This document shows positions 7,850-16,209 of a DNA stretch of 64,000 bases, one piece after another. Within the stretch, counting starts at the first letter, position 1. Each line of letters starts with the position of its first letter. The stretch spans positions 434,001 to 498,000 of the forward strand of contig JAJDTU010000013.1 in NCBI GenBank assembly GCA_022826965.1. Direction: 5' to 3'. The position numbers and the translations under genes were made by a program. Origin of the DNA: Dehalococcoidia bacterium. Lineage in GTDB: Bacteria > Chloroflexota > Dehalococcoidia > Bin125. Under the pieces are notes generated by a model. It had not been told where the DNA came from and ran no database searches. It was given only the letters and a program-made list of their open reading frames with translations.

Positions 7850-9214
7850 ATGTTGTCAGATTCTGAGCGCGTCCCTCGTACCGCTGCCGCGCTTGCTCTT
7901 TTGATTTTGCTGATTGCCTCGATTTCCCTGTTCGCGGTGGCTTGCGGTGATGACGCGCCGGAGGAGGCTGAGCAGCAACAGGAGCAGATATCGGCGGCGC
8001 AGGCCGAGGAGCAGGATGCTCAGCCGATCGACGCGGCCGAGCGGGACGCCCAGACACAACCTCAGGAGCAAGAGGTTGAGGGCGCCGCTGAGCCAGAACC
8101 CGCGGCTCAAGAGCAACAGGCGCAGCCCCAACCGACCCAAGAACAAACGACTCAACAGGCCGAGCAGACGGACGAACCGGTCAGCGACCCCGACCGCGAG
8201 GTTCTGATTGAGGGCGAGCTGTTCGCCTCCTCGATCAGTCCCGATCAGACCGAGCGCACGTTCCGCTTCGAGGCGGCGACCGGCGCCTGGCTTCGAATAT
8301 TCGTCGATGGCAAGGCGGGCATGGATCCGGTGGTGACATGGCTTCAGCCCGATGGCACCGAAGTCGCTGTGAACGACGACCTTTCGACCACTAACCGGGA
8401 TTCGCTGATCATCGCGCAGGTGCCGGTCGAGGGACTTCAGTTCATCCGCGTCCAGCCGTTCGATTCGAATAGCCTCGGCGATTTCATCATTCAGGTGCAG
8501 ACGCTGACCATCGGCGCGGACGATGACAACGCCGTCATCACGCTGGGCAGCAGCGCCGACGGCCGCCTCGACCTGCCGGGCGATGTGGACGTGTTCGAGT
8601 TCCAGGCGGAGGCAGGCCAGCAGATCTTCGTGCTCGTGGACGGCGATACCGGAGTTGACGTGTTCGCCCAGGTGTTCCGGCCGGACGGCAACCTCCTGCA
8701 GATCGATGACGACGGCGGCCACGGACTCGACGCCGAGGTGTATTTCACGGCCGACGAAGCGGGATTGTGGCGAGTCGAAGTCTGGCCCGCGTCCAACAAG
8801 GCAGGGCAGCGCCAATTGATCGGCGCGTACCGGATCACCGCGGAGGAAGGCCTGCCGACCAGCGCGGTCAATGAAGCGGTCGCCTCGGACCTTGCCGCGG
8901 CGGCGCTGACGTTCCTGCAGGCGCTGCGCGAGGGTGACTCCGCGACCATCCTCGCGCTGGCGGGACCGGAGGCCCTGACGATCTGGGGATGGGACGATTC
9001 CGGTGACGTCGGTCGCGACATCCAGAAGATCCAGTCGATTGACCTGGGCGGCGAAATCCTCCAGTCAGTGTCATACGGGGATGTGCTGCACCCTGCCCGC
9101 GGACGGGTCTACTTCCAGCTCTCGGAAAGCGACTGGTTGCGATTCGAGCTGATTCAACTCGCCGGCCATTGGCTGGTGGATGACTGGGCTCACAGCATCG
9201 GCCCGCCCAGTTGA
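7850..9214 (+). CDS. Lipoprotein with Q/E-rich linker and two PPC-like domains
   Basis: A 454-residue exported lipoprotein. Lipobox LFAVAC puts the lipidated Cys at residue 32. Residues about 36-118 are a low-complexity linker rich in Gln, Glu, Pro and Ala. Two beta-sandwich repeats of the bacterial pre-peptidase C-terminal (PPC) type follow at about 120-215 and 225-335, each with a LQPDG/FRPDG turn and an acidic loop. The last 110 residues look like an NTF2-like domain. The gene is divergent from the ferredoxin gene; a TATAGT -10 box lies at 7812-7817 and GGGAG precedes the ATG. Likely role: surface binding; the ligand is unknown. Confidence 0.8.
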   Translation: MLSDSERVPRTAAALALLILLIASISLFAVACGDDAPEEAEQQQEQISAAQAEEQDAQPIDAAERDAQTQPQEQEVEGAAEPEPAAQEQQAQPQPTQEQTTQQAEQTDEPVSDPDREVLIEGELFASSISPDQTERTFRFEAATGAWLRIFVDGKAGMDPVVTWLQPDGTEVAVNDDLSTTNRDSLIIAQVPVEGLQFIRVQPFDSNSLGDFIIQVQTLTIGADDDNAVITLGSSADGRLDLPGDVDVFEFQAEAGQQIFVLVDGDTGVDVFAQVFRPDGNLLQIDDDGGHGLDAEVYFTADEAGLWRVEVWPASNKAGQRQLIGAYRITAEEGLPTSAVNEAVASDLAAAALTFLQALREGDSATILALAGPEALTIWGWDDSGDVGRDIQKIQSIDLGGEILQSVSYGDVLHPARGRVYFQLSESDWLRFELIQLAGHWLVDDWAHSIGPPS

Positions 9215-9311
9215 TGTCCGTTCGGCCCACTCGGCGAAGCCGAATCGCAACCTGCTGATATCGTCAGTCTCGATCTGGCTGGGCTGAACCGATTCCTGTG
9301 TGGAGGACGGT

Positions 9312-9758
9312 ATGACGGAGCAACAAGCCGAGACCGAGGGGCCGCTGGACGGCGTCATTGTGATGACCAACGGGGCCGAGGCCGATTGGTCGGATCACCG
9401 CTCCGGCATGGCAATTCAGTTCGGCGTCTCGGGAGACCTTTCGGGATCCGAAGAGGTCTTCATGACCCGGCAGAAGATTCCCCCCGGGATGTATTCGACG
9501 CCGCACTGGCACGTTAACTGCGAGACGGCCATGTACATCCTGCAGGGACCGATCGTGATGTCTTACGGCGAACAGCTGGAGCACGTTCACGAGGTCGAGA
9601 CGGGCGACTTTCTCTATGTCCCGCCCCGTGCCATCCACCAGATCAGCAACCCGCGCGACGATCGAGATGCTGAGGTCGTCCTCTGCCGCAACGCAGCCGA
9701 AGAGATCGTTGCGGAGGTGGACATTCCCGGAGCACCAGGGTGCTCGCCGGCTGAATAG
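9312..9758 (+). CDS. Cupin-domain protein
   Basis: A 148-residue single-domain cupin. The first cupin motif is STPHWHVNCETAMYILQG, with HWH as likely metal ligands, and the second is GDFLYVPPRAIHQISN with its histidine. The ATG follows GGAGG by five bases; a GTG twelve bases earlier would place this ribosome site inside the gene, so the ATG is preferred. Cupins of this size include dioxygenases, isomerases and regulatory binders; none can be chosen here. It converges on the GltD-like gene. Confidence 0.85.
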   Translation: MTEQQAETEGPLDGVIVMTNGAEADWSDHRSGMAIQFGVSGDLSGSEEVFMTRQKIPPGMYSTPHWHVNCETAMYILQGPIVMSYGEQLEHVHEVETGDFLYVPPRAIHQISNPRDDRDAEVVLCRNAAEEIVAEVDIPGAPGCSPAE

Positions 9759-9766
9759 CGCGCCGG

Positions 9767-11302
9767 CTAGCCGGCCGCCATCGAGAACGCGCGCTCGGCT
9801 TGCAACTCTTCCAAGTAGGAGAGCATGCCCGGAATCGCTGCGTGCGCACCCTGTAACGCGGTCACGACGAGATCGGCGCCAATCACGTTGTCGCCGCCGG
9901 CGAAGACGCCTGGTCGCGAGGTTCGTCCCTGTTCGTCGACCAGCACTTCGCCCCAGTCGTTGACGTCGATACCCGAGTCGCCGTAGACGTCACGCCCAAC
10001 GTCATAGCCGACGGCCACCACGAACGAGTCGCAGTCGATCACGAACTCGGAGCCCGGCACGGGCTGCGGGCGCCGACGCCCGCTCTCGTCAGGTTCTCCC
10101 AGGCTCATCCGCACGCACTCGACCCCGACGACCCTGCCGTCCTCGCGGATCAGGCTGACCGGCGTCGTCAAGTACTCGAAGATCACGCCTTCCTCGCGCG
10201 CGTGACGGCGTTCCTCTTCGCGGCCCATCATCTCGTTCTCGGTTCTGCGGTAGAGCAGCCGCACCTCGTCGGCGCCCAGGCGCACGGCAGAACGGACGCA
10301 GTCCATTGAGGTGTCGCCGCCGCCGACCACCACGACCTTGCGGCCGATGTCGGGCGTGCTACGCAGCGCCGCAGGCAGCATCTCGTCGTCCAGGTTGGCC
10401 CGCACCAGGAACTCGGTGGCGCTGTAGACCCGAGCCAGGCGTTCTCCGTCGAGCCCGAGTTGTTTGCCGACGCTCGCTCCGTGGGCCAAGAACACCGCAT
10501 CCCACTTCGTGAGTTCGCTCCAGCCGATGTCGACCCCGGCTCGTGTTTCGAAGCGGAACTCGACGCCGGCCGCCTGCAGGGCCTCGGTCTTCTCGTCGAC
10601 GATGTGTTTCGCCGACTTGAAGTTGGGGATCCCGTAGCGCAGCACGCCGCCGGCCGAGGGCCAGGCCTCGAACACCGTCACTTCATGACCGGCCTTGCGC
10701 ATCTGCTCGGCGACGGCCAGGCCTGAGGGTCCGGCGCCGACGACTGCTATTCGCTGACCGGTTTCAATCTCGGGCCGGGGAATCGGGAAGCCTCCGCGCT
10801 GCTGCCGATCCCAGTCGCCGAGGAACGCCTCGAGCTTGCCGATTGCGACCGGCTTGGCGTTCTTGCCCACCACGCAAACGCCTTCGCAGAGCGCCTCCTG
10901 GGGGCAGAGGCGGCCGCAGAGTTCGGGCATCTCGGACGTCCGGCGGAACACCGCCGCCGCATCGGCGAGCTTGCCGATCTCCAGGTAGGCCAGCGCGCCC
11001 GGAATGTCGTTGTCGATTGGACAGGCCACGGTACATGGAGCAGCCGGACACTGGATGCAGCGCTGTGCCTCGAACATCGCGGGACCGGCGGTGTAGCCGT
11101 AGTAGACCTCGTCCCAGTTACGGACGCGGTCGTGCGGAGTCTGTTTGGTGACGTGATGCGGTGGAATCCGCAGTCGCTGGCGGCGGTCAATCGGCTGTCC
11201 CGCGCGCGTCAGTTGTGGTGTTCTGGCGCGGCGCTTGGCAGCCGATCGTTTCGGCTTGCCGGGGTCGGGATCAGACGTTTCTTCAGCCATTTCAGCCAAC
11301 AC
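9767..11302 (-). CDS. GltD-like NAD(P)H-dependent FAD oxidoreductase
   Basis: This 511-residue enzyme has the layout of the glutamate synthase small subunit and related electron-transfer flavoproteins. An N-terminal iron-sulfur region (CIQCPAAPCTVACP and LCGRLCPQEALCEGVC), an FAD Rossmann motif VGAGPSGLAVAE, and an NAD(P) motif VVVGGGDTSMDC are visible. The first 45 residues are basic and extra. No glutamate synthase large subunit is nearby, so it may serve another acceptor, for example a ferredoxin or a dihydropyrimidine dehydrogenase-like partner. The start is uncertain: GTG at 11302, TTG at 11299 or ATG at 11290, with GAGGAG just upstream. Confidence 0.9.
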   Translation of the reverse strand: MLAEMAEETSDPDPGKPKRSAAKRRARTPQLTRAGQPIDRRQRLRIPPHHVTKQTPHDRVRNWDEVYYGYTAGPAMFEAQRCIQCPAAPCTVACPIDNDIPGALAYLEIGKLADAAAVFRRTSEMPELCGRLCPQEALCEGVCVVGKNAKPVAIGKLEAFLGDWDRQQRGGFPIPRPEIETGQRIAVVGAGPSGLAVAEQMRKAGHEVTVFEAWPSAGGVLRYGIPNFKSAKHIVDEKTEALQAAGVEFRFETRAGVDIGWSELTKWDAVFLAHGASVGKQLGLDGERLARVYSATEFLVRANLDDEMLPAALRSTPDIGRKVVVVGGGDTSMDCVRSAVRLGADEVRLLYRRTENEMMGREEERRHAREEGVIFEYLTTPVSLIREDGRVVGVECVRMSLGEPDESGRRRPQPVPGSEFVIDCDSFVVAVGYDVGRDVYGDSGIDVNDWGEVLVDEQGRTSRPGVFAGGDNVIGADLVVTALQGAHAAIPGMLSYLEELQAERAFSMAAG

Positions 11303-11366
11303 GCTCCTCGCTCTGAACCGTGTGACCTACGGTCATCATAGGTCTTCGAGGGCGTCTCTTGCCTGT

Positions 11367-11372
11367 TAGCCT
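11367..11372 (+). promoter_or_regulatory. Leaderless -10 box TAGCCT
   Basis: TAGCCT ends six bases before the ATG of the SirB1-like gene (cgattc between). No Shine-Dalgarno sequence is present. Transcription starting at the usual distance would begin at or next to the ATG. This is one of six units with the pattern TANNCT-N6-ATG. Confidence 0.6.
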
Positions 11373-11378
11373 CGATTC

Positions 11379-12251
11379 ATGGATGAGGATGTAACGCAAC
11401 GTTTCGTAAAACTTGACAGCATCACCCTGGCGCGCCAGTTTGGCACCCTTGCCCGAGGTAATGAGCGCGCCGTTCGGCTGGATCTCTGCTGCTTTCTGAT
11501 TGGTCGGATCGTTGAACCGGACTTTGATCAGCTGTCCGCTCTGCGGCGGCTCGACGAGCTCGCCGATGCGGCTCGCGGCGACGGGCCCAGTCGTGAAGCG
11601 GAACAGGTGGAACGGCTCTGCCGCGTGCTGTTCGAAGAGCAGCGGTTTCGGGGCGACACCGACACGTACTATGACCCGCTGAACTGTTGCCTGCACTCGG
11701 CGCTCGAGACCGAGCGCGGCATGCCGATCACTCTCGCGGTCGTGATGATCGAAGTGGCGCGACGCATCGGCCTCGAACTGCACGGCGTCGGCGCACCGTT
11801 CCACTTTCTGATCAAGTACGTGGATGCCGAATCGCAGGTCGAGCACTTCCTCGATCCGTTCCACGCCGGACGCGAGATCGACCGTCAAGCGCTCAGCGAG
11901 CGATTGCGGGCGACGAATCAGGGCGCAGGACCAAACCCGGAGTCATTCCTGGCGTCGGTGACGAAGCGGCAAATCCTGCAGCGCATCCTGACCAACCTCA
12001 AGGGCGCTGGCGTGCGCAAGCGCGATTATGTCTCCGCGATTGCGGCCACCGACTTCCTGCTGGCGCTCTCTCCATGGTCGCTTGAGGATCGACGCGATCG
12101 CGGGCTGCTGTGTTACCAGACCGGGCAGTACATCGAGGCGCTTGACGACCTCCAGCAGTACCACGAGCACGCCGGGAATGCTCCGGATGCGGACCGAGTA
12201 GCCGATTTCATCGAGCGGGTGCGCACACGGATCGCCCAAGGGACGGGATAG
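11379..12251 (+). CDS. SirB1-family transglutaminase-like protein with TPR tail
   Basis: A 290-residue cytoplasmic protein of the SirB1 family. The core motif is YDPLNCCLHSALETERGMPI, followed by TLAVVMIEVARRIGL and GVGAPFHFLIKY, the usual SirB1 block with its histidine. The C-terminal 90 residues form helical TPR-like pairs (DFLLALSPWSLEDRRDRG, YQTGQYIEALDDLQQY). Family members are widespread; their biochemical role is poorly defined, and most are annotated as transglutaminase-like without proven catalysis. It is the first gene after a divergent promoter region and appears leaderless. Confidence 0.85.
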   Translation: MDEDVTQRFVKLDSITLARQFGTLARGNERAVRLDLCCFLIGRIVEPDFDQLSALRRLDELADAARGDGPSREAEQVERLCRVLFEEQRFRGDTDTYYDPLNCCLHSALETERGMPITLAVVMIEVARRIGLELHGVGAPFHFLIKYVDAESQVEHFLDPFHAGREIDRQALSERLRATNQGAGPNPESFLASVTKRQILQRILTNLKGAGVRKRDYVSAIAATDFLLALSPWSLEDRRDRGLLCYQTGQYIEALDDLQQYHEHAGNAPDADRVADFIERVRTRIAQGTG

Positions 12252-12419
12252 GCGGGCGGCTTCGACTGGCGCTTGCGTGCGCGGAATGTTCCGGACTCGA
12301 CCAGAGGCGGCCGCGATCCGCTATATTCACACATGGCGGCCGTCGGGAATGCTGCAACTGTCGGCGCCGGATTCATTTCTGACATTCGATCATCTCGCAG
12401 CCTGAGAAACCAAAGGGGA

Positions 12420-12941
12420 ATGGCCAACGCGACAGCCCTGCGCAGTGTCAACGGGGCTGTGACGAATAGCGCAGTGCCTGCCAACGCCTTCCGTCACGTA
12501 CACGACGAACTCGCCTACCGAACCGAGGACGGCCCGTCGTTTCGTGACATCACCGAAGAGGTGCGAGCAATCGTCAGCCGCTCCGGTGTGGGCTTCGGAC
12601 AGGTCTCGGTGTTCTCGCAGCACACGACCGCTGCCATCATCTTGCAGGAGCACGAACCACTGCTCCTCGAGGACCTCCGTGATCGGTTGATTTCGTGGGG
12701 TCCGCCGGGCATCTACTACCGGCACAACGACTTCGAGATCCGCACCGTCAACATGCACGAGAACGAGCCCGAGAACGGCCACTCGCACGTCCAGCACATG
12801 ATGCTCGGCACGTCGGAGACCATTCCCGTGCTCAGCGGTGAGCTGCACATCGGCGAGTTTCAGTCCATCTTCCTGGTCGAGCTCGACGAGTCGCGCGACC
12901 GCCGTATCAGCGTGACGGTGCTCGGAGTCCCGGGAGAGTAG
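12420..12941 (+). CDS. YjbQ / UPF0047 family protein
   Basis: A protein of about 173 residues matching the UPF0047 (YjbQ) family, small trimeric proteins reported to have weak thiamine-phosphate-synthase-like activity. Characteristic parts are FRDITEEVRAIV, SVFSQHTTAAIILQEHEP, the NGHSHVQHMMLGTSE block and the end GEFQSIFLVELDESRDRRI. The conserved region begins at about residue 25 of this start. The AGGGG before the ATG is only one or two bases away, so the true start may differ; GTG codons at 12459 and 12474 are alternatives. It ends just before a strong terminator. Confidence 0.85.
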   Translation: MANATALRSVNGAVTNSAVPANAFRHVHDELAYRTEDGPSFRDITEEVRAIVSRSGVGFGQVSVFSQHTTAAIILQEHEPLLLEDLRDRLISWGPPGIYYRHNDFEIRTVNMHENEPENGHSHVQHMMLGTSETIPVLSGELHIGEFQSIFLVELDESRDRRISVTVLGVPGE

Positions 12942-12970
12942 CTCGAGCGCTACAATCCGGTCCCAACCAG

Positions 12971-13005
12971 CGACCGCCCCGGCGATGACCGGGGCGGTCG
13001 TTTCT
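12971..13005 (+). terminator. Rho-independent terminator after yjbQ-like gene
   Basis: A perfect 12-bp GC-rich stem (12971-12982 with 12989-13000), a six-base loop and a short T run (TTTCT). It would end transcription of the YjbQ-like gene. Its T run merges directly into the -10 box of the next gene. Confidence 0.85.
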
Positions 13006-13010
13006 ATACT
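13005..13010 (+). promoter_or_regulatory. Leaderless -10 box TATACT for midA
   Basis: TATACT lies six bases before the ATG at 13017 with no ribosome site between. It abuts the terminator of the upstream gene; the region where a -35 box would lie is the terminator stem. The predicted transcript starts at the ATG. Confidence 0.65.
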
Positions 13011-13016
13011 GCAGTC

Positions 13017-14180
13017 ATGACGCGGAGCGGCCCCAGCACCTTCGATCCACTCGCCGCGGCTCAGACCACGCTCGACACTCCACTCGCCCGGATCCTCGCC
13101 GATCGCATCCGGCAAGGCGGTCCGATGACGTTCCAGGAGTGGATGAAGACCTGCCTCTACCAACCCGAACTCGGTTACTACCGACGCGGACGACCCACTG
13201 TCGGGCGAGACGGCGATTTCCTCACCAGCCCTGAAGTCCATCCGCTGTTCGGAGCCGCGGTCGGGCACGTCGCCATCGAGCTCTGGCGCCAGTTGGACGG
13301 TCCGGCTACGTTTCGCGTCGCCGAGGTGGGGCCTGGAACGGGCTCGCTCGCCGAATCGATGCTGCGCCACATTCGCGCCGTAGCACCCAGACTCGCCGAG
13401 GCGATCCAATACACGACGGTCGAACCTGACGACCACGCGGCTCAGGCGCTGGACAGCCGCCTGAGAGTTATCCACCGCGTCAACAGAGTCCACAGCATCA
13501 ACCAGCTCTCCGGTTGCCAGCATCTCGTTGTCGCTAACGAGCTGTTGGATGCGCTTCCAGTCCACCGCCTGCAGTTCATCGACGGCGCGTGGCGAGAGCT
13601 TCGCGTGAACCACTCAACGGTCGACGGCTTTCATGACGCCGTCGGCGCGGTGAGTGAACCATCGCTGCTCGAGCCGCTAGGCGAAATCACGCCCGGTGAG
13701 GGCCAGATTGTGGAAGTCGCGCCCGACCGAGGTGCGATCACCACATCGCTGGCGAGGTGCGTTGACGATCGCGGCCTGCTTCTGTTGTTCGACTACGGCT
13801 ATTCGCGTGACCGGCTGTACGCGTCCTGGCGTCGCGATGGCACGCTGATGACCTTCCGCAACCACGTGCCGGGCGACGATCCCTACGCCCATCCTGGAGA
13901 GCAGGACCTCACCACCCACGTCGACATCGATCAGGCAGAGGCGGCGGCGCAAGCGTCCGACCTGGCGCCACTACCACGACTCAGTCAGTCGGAGTGGTTG
14001 CATCAGCTCGGCGCGGCGGTGCTGCCGGGAGTCGCCGAATCGGTCGCAGACACGAACACATATCTCTCCGCCCGCCGTGCGAGCGAGACACTGACCGATC
14101 CGGCCGGCCTCGGTCGGATTGCCGTAATGGGATTCACCAAGGGCGCGATCAAGCCCTTGCCGGGATGGATGCCATCGTGA
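13017..14180 (+). CDS. midA: MidA/NDUFAF7-family SAM-dependent methyltransferase
   Basis: A 387-residue class I methyltransferase of the MidA family; the human homolog NDUFAF7 methylates an arginine of complex I subunit NDUFS2. The family N-terminus is clear (MTFQEWMKTCLYQPELGYY, then GRDGDFLTSPEVHPLFGAAVG). The SAM-binding loop is FRVAEVGPGTGSLAE, followed by VVANELLDALPVHR. In bacteria a role in respiratory complex I assembly is likely but less well proven. It heads a three-gene unit with peroxiredoxin and peptidase, joined by base overlaps, and appears to be leaderless. Confidence 0.88.
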   Translation: MTRSGPSTFDPLAAAQTTLDTPLARILADRIRQGGPMTFQEWMKTCLYQPELGYYRRGRPTVGRDGDFLTSPEVHPLFGAAVGHVAIELWRQLDGPATFRVAEVGPGTGSLAESMLRHIRAVAPRLAEAIQYTTVEPDDHAAQALDSRLRVIHRVNRVHSINQLSGCQHLVVANELLDALPVHRLQFIDGAWRELRVNHSTVDGFHDAVGAVSEPSLLEPLGEITPGEGQIVEVAPDRGAITTSLARCVDDRGLLLLFDYGYSRDRLYASWRRDGTLMTFRNHVPGDDPYAHPGEQDLTTHVDIDQAEAAAQASDLAPLPRLSQSEWLHQLGAAVLPGVAESVADTNTYLSARRASETLTDPAGLGRIAVMGFTKGAIKPLPGWMPS

Positions 14181-14608
14181 TCGAGCCGGGCGACGAGCTC
14201 CCCGATACCGATCTCCACTTGCGCGAGTATCTCGGTGACGGACCGCTGCTGATCCTCTTCTACACCGAGGCGAACACGCCGTTGTGCACGCAGCAACTGT
14301 GCAGCTTTCGCGACGACGAGGAGATGCTCAACGAACTGCAGGCGTCGGTCGTGGCAATCTCGGCCGACCCCCTGGATGAGCTGCTGCGCTTCGACCAGGA
14401 ACACCTCTTCCCGTTCCCGCTCGTCACCGATACCGAGCTGAGCGCGGCCGAAGCATTCGGCGTCGTTGACGAGACGGGCCAACGCGCTCAGCGCGCGGCC
14501 TTTGTCGCCGATCCGAGCGGCGCGATTACGCTTGCGATTCCGTTCTATCAGCCCAACGACCTCAATCAGTATCAGCGGGTCTTCGAGGCGCTCGGTCTGG
14601 ACATCTGA
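14177..14608 (+). CDS. Peroxiredoxin, BCP/AhpC-TSA family
   Basis: A thiol peroxidase of about 143 residues. The peroxidatic cysteine lies in TPLCTQQLCSFRD, with the second cysteine five residues later, the pattern of bacterioferritin-comigratory (BCP) type peroxiredoxins. It reduces hydroperoxides using thioredoxin; trxA is present at 37668-37994. I chose GTG at 14177, which overlaps the midA stop as GTGA and matches the family start (VIEPGDELPDTDL); an ATG at 14165 is possible. Its stop overlaps the next gene as TGATG. Confidence 0.85.
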   Translation: MIEPGDELPDTDLHLREYLGDGPLLILFYTEANTPLCTQQLCSFRDDEEMLNELQASVVAISADPLDELLRFDQEHLFPFPLVTDTELSAAEAFGVVDETGQRAQRAAFVADPSGAITLAIPFYQPNDLNQYQRVFEALGLDI

Positions 14609-15795
14609 TGCTCCACTCTTTTGATTCGCTTGAGCACGAGATCCTGGAGGAGCAGATCAGGCTCTGCGAAATCGCCGCGCCAACAGGCAGCGAGCGCCTT
14701 CGTGCGGACTACGTCGCCGCTGCGTTCGAGACGCTCGGCTTCCGAACGCGGCGAGACGATGTGGGCAACGTCATTGCTCGCCATCCAAACTCGACAGGTC
14801 AGCCGGTTGTGCTGAGCGCCCATCTCGACACGGTGTTCGGGCCCGACCAGGCGGTGGTCGTCGCCCGTCCCGGCGAACGAAACCCGTATCGGTCGCACGA
14901 AGTCGTCGCCGAGGGAGAGTTCCACGCTCCGGGCATCACCGATGCGGCGGCCGGGCTGGCAGCGATGTTGGCGATCGCCGGGACTCTCGCGGACACGCCC
15001 GCCGCGGCACACCTGCTGTTCCTGGCGACGGTCGGCGAGGAGGGTCGCGGCGACCTGCGGGGCGCGCGACACTTCTTCGACTCCGAGCCGGGCCGCTCGG
15101 CGCGAGCCTTCATCACCATCGACCACTCGGACCCCGCGGCGATCGTCCATCGCGGCATCGGGTCACGCCGCTACAACGTGAGCTACCGTAGCAGCGGCGG
15201 CCATAGTTGGGCTCATTTTGGTCGATACAACCCGGCCTTCGCGCTCGCCGCAGCCGCTGATCGTCTGGGTGACATCCGCACTCCGCGCAGTCCGCGCACG
15301 ACGTACAACGTCGGCGTGGTTCGGGGCGGAGAGACGGTCAACGCCATACCCGAGCTCGCGCAGATGGACATCGATCTGCGCAGCGAGTCTCACTCGCAAC
15401 TCGAGCAACTGGACAGCGACCTGCAGGAGATCATCCGTTTCGGCCACCAGAAGGAGATGCGGCGCCGTGGCGCAGGCGCCGAGGAACCGCTCGTCACCCA
15501 GATCGGCGATCGGCCGGCCGGCGTTACGCCGATTGAGTCCGATCTTGTCCAGGCTGCTGTTCGCGCGCTGGAGGCTGAGACGTTTCAGCCGCGCCTGATC
15601 GCCGCTTCGACCGACGCCAACGCCGCCATCGCGGCCGGCGTTCCGGGCATCGCGATAAGCTGGGGCGGCAGATCCGACAATCAGCACAGCGTGCGCGAGT
15701 GGTTCAATCCGAACGATCGAAGCCGTTCATTGCGCGTCATCGCGAGGCTGCTGATCGACCTGGCTCAGAGCAGTCCTGGTCGCCCGCCTGATTAG
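14608..15795 (+). CDS. M20-family metallopeptidase
   Basis: A 395-residue zinc peptidase or deacylase of the M20/M25/M40 group. Metal and catalytic motifs are SAHLDTVFGP (first His and Asp), GITDAAAGLAAML (bridging Asp), ATVGEEGRGDLRGARHF (catalytic and metal Glu pair) and SSGGHSWAHFG in the lid domain. Family members remove N-terminal residues from short peptides or acyl groups from amino acids. The start overlaps the peroxiredoxin stop as TGATG. The substrate is not known. Confidence 0.88.
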   Translation: MLHSFDSLEHEILEEQIRLCEIAAPTGSERLRADYVAAAFETLGFRTRRDDVGNVIARHPNSTGQPVVLSAHLDTVFGPDQAVVVARPGERNPYRSHEVVAEGEFHAPGITDAAAGLAAMLAIAGTLADTPAAAHLLFLATVGEEGRGDLRGARHFFDSEPGRSARAFITIDHSDPAAIVHRGIGSRRYNVSYRSSGGHSWAHFGRYNPAFALAAAADRLGDIRTPRSPRTTYNVGVVRGGETVNAIPELAQMDIDLRSESHSQLEQLDSDLQEIIRFGHQKEMRRRGAGAEEPLVTQIGDRPAGVTPIESDLVQAAVRALEAETFQPRLIAASTDANAAIAAGVPGIAISWGGRSDNQHSVREWFNPNDRSRSLRVIARLLIDLAQSSPGRPPD

Positions 15796-15798
15796 ACT
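15793..15798 (+). promoter_or_regulatory. Leaderless -10 box TAGACT
   Basis: TAGACT followed by six bases (gagtcc) and the ATG of the NifU-like gene; no ribosome site. It lies in the nine bases between the peptidase stop and the next start, so the second half of this gene string has its own promoter. Confidence 0.65.
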
Positions 15799-15804
15799 GA
15801 GTCC

Positions 15805-16209
15805 ATGCCAATCGCAGACCTGCACGCCTACAGCGACATTGTTGTCGACCACTTCCAACACCCGCGCAACGCCGGTGAGCTCAGCGACGCCAACGCGGTC
15901 GGTGAAGATCGCAACCCGGTCTGCGGCGACCACATGAAGCTGATGCTTCGGATTGAGAACGATGCGATCGCCGAAGCCCGCTTCCAGACTCGCGGCTGTC
16001 CCGCCGCGATCGCGACCAGCAGCATGGCAACTGTGGTGCTCACAGGGATGCCGGTCGAAGAGGCGGCGCAACTCAAGCGGCAGGACTTTGTCGATGCGGT
16101 TGGCGGCTTGCCCAAGGCGAAAGTCCATTGCTCGGTGCTCGCCGCAGCGGCGCTGAAGAAGGCGCTGGCGAACTATTCCAACCCAACCCCCGTAGGCCGC
16201 TCCGCGTGA
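15805..16209 (+). CDS. NifU/IscU-like Fe-S cluster scaffold
   Basis: A 134-residue protein of the NifU N-terminal (IscU/SufU) family, on which iron-sulfur clusters are built before transfer. Three conserved cysteines are present: C40 in NPVCGDHM, C65 in TRGCPAAIATSS, and C109 in KVHCSVLA. The third ligand region is shorter than in SufU, which has an extra insert. No cysteine desulfurase is adjacent. The following CoxM-like and MobA-like genes suggest a link with a molybdenum hydroxylase, which also needs Fe-S clusters; this is inference. It starts at a leaderless promoter. Confidence 0.88.
   Translation: MPIADLHAYSDIVVDHFQHPRNAGELSDANAVGEDRNPVCGDHMKLMLRIENDAIAEARFQTRGCPAAIATSSMATVVLTGMPVEEAAQLKRQDFVDAVGGLPKAKVHCSVLAAAALKKALANYSNPTPVGRSA

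Noticed and set aside
5881-9774. Palindrome CCGGCTAGCCGG at 5881-5892 and 9763-9774 as a regulatory site
   Set aside because: At 9763 it overlaps the stop codon of the GltD-like gene, and a 12-base GC palindrome occurring twice in a GC-rich window is not strong evidence.
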